The position numbers and the translations under genes are program-made. A stretch of DNA of 7,983 bases, taken from positions 1 to 7,983 of the forward strand of contig JAUVLL010000141.1 in NCBI GenBank assembly GCA_030600745.1, given 5' to 3'. The stretch comes from Spirochaetaceae bacterium (GTDB lineage: Bacteria; Spirochaetota; Spirochaetia; B11-G9). The notes beneath the pieces are model-generated. The model was not told the origin of the DNA. It saw only the letters and a list, made by a program, of their open reading frames with translations, and ran no database searches. Positions 4,934 through 7,983 of this stretch are shown in pieces (within the stretch, counting starts at the first letter, position 1; every line of letters begins with the position of its first letter).

Positions 4934-5629
4934 TTAATTTACAGTTTTCTGCACATAAACCTGGGAAATGTAACTCTTCTCGTAGGATTCTATCGCTTTA
5001 ACCCATCCAAGGAATTTTTCTGCTTCAGCATGACTGGCATATGGCCCCATTCTAACACGGTAATAATCATCACTACCTACAGTTTTTATTGATACCAGAT
5101 TAGACAAACCTTTATCTGAAAGAGACTTACTTGCATTTTCAGCCATGGATCTACTGGTAAAAGATCCAGCCTGTATCCAGTACTCAAGAACATTAACTAC
5201 CCGTGGTGCCGGAGCAGCTACTTCAGAAACACTTTTTTGTTCTACCTTTGCAGGTTCCTGCCTTACAACAGGAGCACTTACAACAGGAGTACTTACAACA
5301 GAAGAAGTGGTATCTTCACCGACTTCCTCCAACTGATCATCAGTAACCAGACTTATATCAGATTTTCCATCTTCGTTTTCACCATAAACGATAGAAAACC
5401 CCTCTTCTCCATCTGAAGAAGACTCAACCAATCCGGGAAAATCCTCCCCCTTTCTTACCCACTCAACAGGATCAAAATCTATAGAAGCTGCCTCCTGATC
5501 ATTTGATGGAGTGCTATCTTCTGCTGCGGCAACTCTTCCAGGATAAAACCATACAACTCCGGCTATAGATACTATAAAAAGAAATAAAGTTACTGATAAC
5601 AAGATCCACAGTATTTTTTTCTGTTCCAT
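4934..5629 (-). CDS. SPOR-domain bitopic membrane protein
   Basis: This 231-residue protein has a short basic N-terminus (MEQKK), one transmembrane helix (about 6-28), a long acidic and Ser/Val/Pro-rich linker (about 35-145), and a C-terminal SPOR domain (about 148-228). The SPOR part starts YWIQAGSFTSRSMAENASKSL and carries YYRVRMGPYASHAEAEKFL (189-207), the family's core pattern. SPOR domains bind glycan strands lacking stem peptides, which are enriched at the division septum, so the protein probably faces the periplasm and localises to the division site, with FtsN-like architecture. It is not recognisable as FtsN itself. It starts 2 nt after the coaE stop, with a purine-rich GAAGAGAGAG inside the end of coaE as ribosome binding site. 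A short in-frame repeat in the linker is listed separately. Neighbours are metabolic, so the linkage to polA and coaE probably reflects operon packing. Confidence 0.88.
   Translation of the reverse strand: MEQKKILWILLSVTLFLFIVSIAGVVWFYPGRVAAAEDSTPSNDQEAASIDFDPVEWVRKGEDFPGLVESSSDGEEGFSIVYGENEDGKSDISLVTDDQLEEVGEDTTSSVVSTPVVSAPVVRQEPAKVEQKSVSEVAAPAPRVVNVLEYWIQAGSFTSRSMAENASKSLSDKGLSNLVSIKTVGSDDYYRVRMGPYASHAEAEKFLGWVKAIESYEKSYISQVYVQKTVN
5265..5304. repeat. 15-bp tandem repeat in the SPOR protein linker
   Basis: The 15-mer ACAACAGGAGCACTT (5265-5279) is repeated with one change at 5280-5294 and partly at 5295-5304. On the coding strand it encodes a five-residue repeat (VVSTP, VVSAP, VVRQE; about residues 116-125). 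The 15-bp unit keeps frame, so slippage would change linker length without breaking the gene. Confidence 0.75.
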
Positions 5630-5631
5630 TT

Positions 5632-6219
5632 CTACACTCTCTCTTCAAACATGTCTATTAAAGTATTAACTTCCATTTCCAGACCAGATCTGGTTTTCAT
5701 GTTTTGTATAATATGAATATCGACATCTTCCACCCAGTATTTAGCATCTAGTTTACGTTGACCGTAAATACGCTTTAAAATTTGAAGCAATGGGATTTTA
5801 TCTCTACCCATTGCACGTTTAATCCGGATAAAGAGATCAGATTCAATCCATAGGACAGAATCACACAAACTATTTAACCCCATATGGTGCAGTATTGCAG
5901 CATTAATAAGTATATTTTTGTCTTTGTTATCTTTTATTTCCTGTTTACAACGATCCACCATTTCAGGATGAATGATAGATTCAAGATGACCCAGGGAAGC
6001 TCTACTGTTAAAAACAATGGAACCAAGTTTTTTTCGATCAATACTTCCATCTTTATATAAAATGTCCTGACCAAAAATTTTTACTATATCATTTCTCATC
6101 TTTACAAGTGCATCATGGCCAAAACGATCCACATCCAGCTCATACCAGCCCCTGTCAGTAAAAACCTTACCTGCCATATTTTTGCCGGAACAATATTTTC
6201 CGGTTAATCCCAGAACCAC
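5632..6219 (-). CDS. coaE: Dephospho-CoA kinase
   Basis: This 195-residue kinase (family about 200) phosphorylates the 3'-hydroxyl of dephospho-CoA with ATP, the last step of coenzyme A synthesis. The P-loop is GLTGKYCSGKN (4-14), followed by ELDVDRFGHDAL (27-38), SIDRKKLGSIVF (59-70) and LESIIHPEMVDR (79-90), all CoaE signatures in the right order. RIKRAMGRD (132-140) is the arginine-bearing lid. Two features differ from the usual enzyme: Asn14 replaces the Ser/Thr after GK in Walker A, and INAAILHHMGL replaces the usual PLLFE segment. I believe these variants are typical of spirochete CoaE proteins, but cannot check. The GTG start (6219-6217) directly follows the polA TAA in the same frame, so no earlier start is possible, and the P-loop begins at residue 4. 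GGGGAG (complement of 6231-6236) lies 11 nt upstream inside polA. Confidence 0.88.
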   Translation of the reverse strand: MVLGLTGKYCSGKNMAGKVFTDRGWYELDVDRFGHDALVKMRNDIVKIFGQDILYKDGSIDRKKLGSIVFNSRASLGHLESIIHPEMVDRCKQEIKDNKDKNILINAAILHHMGLNSLCDSVLWIESDLFIRIKRAMGRDKIPLLQILKRIYGQRKLDAKYWVEDVDIHIIQNMKTRSGLEMEVNTLIDMFEERV

Positions 6220-7983
6220 TTAATGAAAATCTCCCCAGCTTTTACCAGTCTCAATACTAATACGTAATGGTATACTTAAAGTTACAGCAGCTTCCATCTC
6301 TTCTTTTACAAGTTTTTCCATTATTGTAAGTTCAGAATCGGGAACTTCAAAGATAAGCTCATCGTGTACCTGAAGTATCATTCGTGAATTAAGGTTCTCT
6401 TCCCTGAGTCTATGGGCAAGTTTCAACATTGCCAGTTTTACAATATCTGCAGCAGAACCCTGAATAGGAGTATTAACTGCCATTCGCCGGGCACCCGATT
6501 TCTCAGTCTTATTCCTGCTGTTTATACCGGGAATAAACCGCTCCCGCCCCATGAGAGTACTGACTTTTCCGGTTTTCTCTGCATCAGCAATAATCTTATC
6601 CATAAAGATACGAATATCGCTATACTTGTCAAAATAAGATTTTATAAAATTTTCTGCTATTGCTCTGGGGATTCCAAGATCTCTTCCAAGTCTGAACGGT
6701 GACATTCCATACATAACACCAAAATTAATAGTTTTTGCAATTCTACGGTCATCTTTTGTTATTTCTTCTACGGGTTTATCAAAAATAAGAGCACCTGTTT
6801 CACTGTGAATGTCATTCCCGGACATGAAAGCTTTCTTCAAAGCAGAATCTCCGGAAAGATGAGCAAGAACAACCAGCTCAATCTGTGAATAATCAGCACT
6901 TAGCAAGGTGTAACCATCTTCAGCGATAAAAGCTGATCTGATCCGACGGCCATCCTCTGATCTAATAGGTATATTCTGTAAATTCGGATCTCTGCTCGAC
7001 AGTCTTCCTGTTGCTGTTCCAGTCTGATTGAGGTTTGTATGAACCCTTCCCGTTTCTGAATTTACATATTCCGGCAGAGCATCTACATAGGTTGACTGTA
7101 ATTTCATAAGTGTACGGTATCTTAGAATCATTTCCGGAACAACATCTTCTTTTGAGAGAATTTCAAGTACACTTGAATCTGTTGAATAGCCGGTCTTTGT
7201 TTTCTTCACAGGTTGAAGCTTTCGTTCTGTAAAAAGTATCACCTGAAGCTGCTTCGGTGAGTTTATATTAAATTCTTTTCCACATTCTATGTAGATATCA
7301 TCCTGAAGCCGCGCAAGTTTTTCTCTCAATTCTATTCCAAATTTATCTAAAGCGCTTGAATTGAGCTTTATTCCATTGAACTCAATATCTGCAAGTATCT
7401 GAATCAGAGGCATCTCCAGATCATAGAAAATCTTCTCAAGGTTTCTACTCTTTAACTCTTTTGAAAATCGTTCATAGAACCGGAAGGTAATATCTGCATC
7501 CTCAGCTGCATAAGGAGCGGATGTCTCCAGGCCTACATCAGGAAATAAACTACCTTTAGGAACAATATCCTTATATTTGATTGTCGAATAATCAAAAAGC
7601 CTCTCTGCCAGAAAATCCATACCGTATCCGGAAGCAGCCGTATCAAGAATCCATGCAGCAACCATTGTATCAAAAGCAAGATTACTAACCTGAACGCCCC
7701 ATTTTTTTAAAACCTTGTAATCATATTTAAAATTATGGCCTATAAGTTTGAGCTCTGAATCACTGGTAATATCAATTATACGAGTTTTAACTTCATCTTC
7801 ATCTAAATAAGTTTCTCCGCCTGCATAGAGAGGAATATAGCAGCCCCTGCCGGAGGAAACAGACAATGAAAATCCAACAGGTGAAGCTTGCATAGAATCA
7901 ATATTATCTGTTTCAATATCAAGGGCAAACCACTTATTTTCCTTTACAAGAGATACCCATTCATCTAATTTCTGAAGAGTAAA
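6220..7983 (-). CDS. polA: DNA polymerase I, C-terminal 587 residues (5' end outside window)
   Basis: This is the proofreading and polymerase part of DNA polymerase I, which fills repair gaps and replaces Okazaki primers. The frame is open to position 7983. The first visible ATG (7893) is internal, because the residues before it encode the Exo I motif, FALDIETD (visible residues 19-26). Exo II (GHNFKYD, 82-88) and Exo III (YAAEDAD, 158-164) are intact, so the 3'-5' exonuclease should be active. The polymerase domain has motif A SADYSQIE (362-369), motif B RRIAKTINFGVMYG (413-426) and motif C QVHDELIFE (538-546). Motif B has Phe at the position of Phe762 in E. coli, the type that discriminates against dideoxynucleotides. 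The 5'-nuclease domain, if present, would lie beyond the right edge. The gene heads a tight operon with coaE, the SPOR protein and the aminomutase; its promoter is not in view. Confidence 0.97.
   Translation of the reverse strand, partial: FTLQKLDEWVSLVKENKWFALDIETDNIDSMQASPVGFSLSVSSGRGCYIPLYAGGETYLDEDEVKTRIIDITSDSELKLIGHNFKYDYKVLKKWGVQVSNLAFDTMVAAWILDTAASGYGMDFLAERLFDYSTIKYKDIVPKGSLFPDVGLETSAPYAAEDADITFRFYERFSKELKSRNLEKIFYDLEMPLIQILADIEFNGIKLNSSALDKFGIELREKLARLQDDIYIECGKEFNINSPKQLQVILFTERKLQPVKKTKTGYSTDSSVLEILSKEDVVPEMILRYRTLMKLQSTYVDALPEYVNSETGRVHTNLNQTGTATGRLSSRDPNLQNIPIRSEDGRRIRSAFIAEDGYTLLSADYSQIELVVLAHLSGDSALKKAFMSGNDIHSETGALIFDKPVEEITKDDRRIAKTINFGVMYGMSPFRLGRDLGIPRAIAENFIKSYFDKYSDIRIFMDKIIADAEKTGKVSTLMGRERFIPGINSRNKTEKSGARRMAVNTPIQGSAADIVKLAMLKLAHRLREENLNSRMILQVHDELIFEVPDSELTIMEKLVKEEMEAAVTLSIPLRISIETGKSWGDFH

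Noticed and set aside
5265..5304. CRISPR-like repeats
   Set aside because: The units are 15 bp, contiguous without spacers, and encode a five-residue protein repeat in frame.

Overview
The window is about 8 kb of AT-rich bacterial chromosome that most likely comes from a free-living or host-associated spirochete (Spirochaetales). This is an inference. It rests on the CoaE P-loop variant TGKYCSGKN, on an OmpA-like domain in which the usual GHTD acidic residue is an alanine, and on overall base composition. No rRNA, tRNA, CRISPR array, transposase or prophage gene is visible.

Layout from left to right. Positions 1-247 hold the 5' part of an unrecognised minus-strand gene that runs off the left edge. 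Positions 454-1030 hold a complete type II toxin-antitoxin pair: a ribbon-helix-helix antitoxin overlapping a MazF/PemK endoribonuclease. A well-formed extended -10 promoter lies upstream, and a perfect consensus DnaA box lies just before it. Positions 1209-1640 encode an Rrf2-family regulator with three cysteines placed as in Fe-S cluster-sensing members. Its stop codon overlaps the stop of a convergent MscS-type mechanosensitive channel (1637-2785, minus).

The channel is divergent from a membrane protein at 2894-3808. The 108-bp gap between them holds two predicted promoters and a set of AAACTT/AAGTTT half-sites. Both promoters place transcription initiation almost on the ATG, and neither gene has a Shine-Dalgarno sequence. 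The 2894-3808 protein is the most unusual item in the window. Its N-terminal ~105 residues resemble the beta-sandwich peptide-binding domain of Hsp70/DnaK, with no ATPase domain and no helical lid. A single transmembrane helix and a linker follow, then an OmpA-like peptidoglycan-associating domain.

The right half is a tightly packed minus-strand operon, read right to left: polA (5' end outside the window), coaE, a SPOR-domain membrane protein, and a lysine 2,3-aminomutase-family radical SAM enzyme. Gaps are 0, 2 and 4 nt. coaE starts with GTG directly after, and in frame with, the polA stop codon. The operon and the OmpA-like gene converge on a 47-bp gap that contains a palindromic repeat beginning at the stop codon of the OmpA-like gene.

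Functionally the window mixes housekeeping (DNA repair polymerase, CoA synthesis), envelope functions (SPOR protein, OmpA-like anchor, MscS channel) and stress or regulatory genes (toxin-antitoxin, Rrf2).
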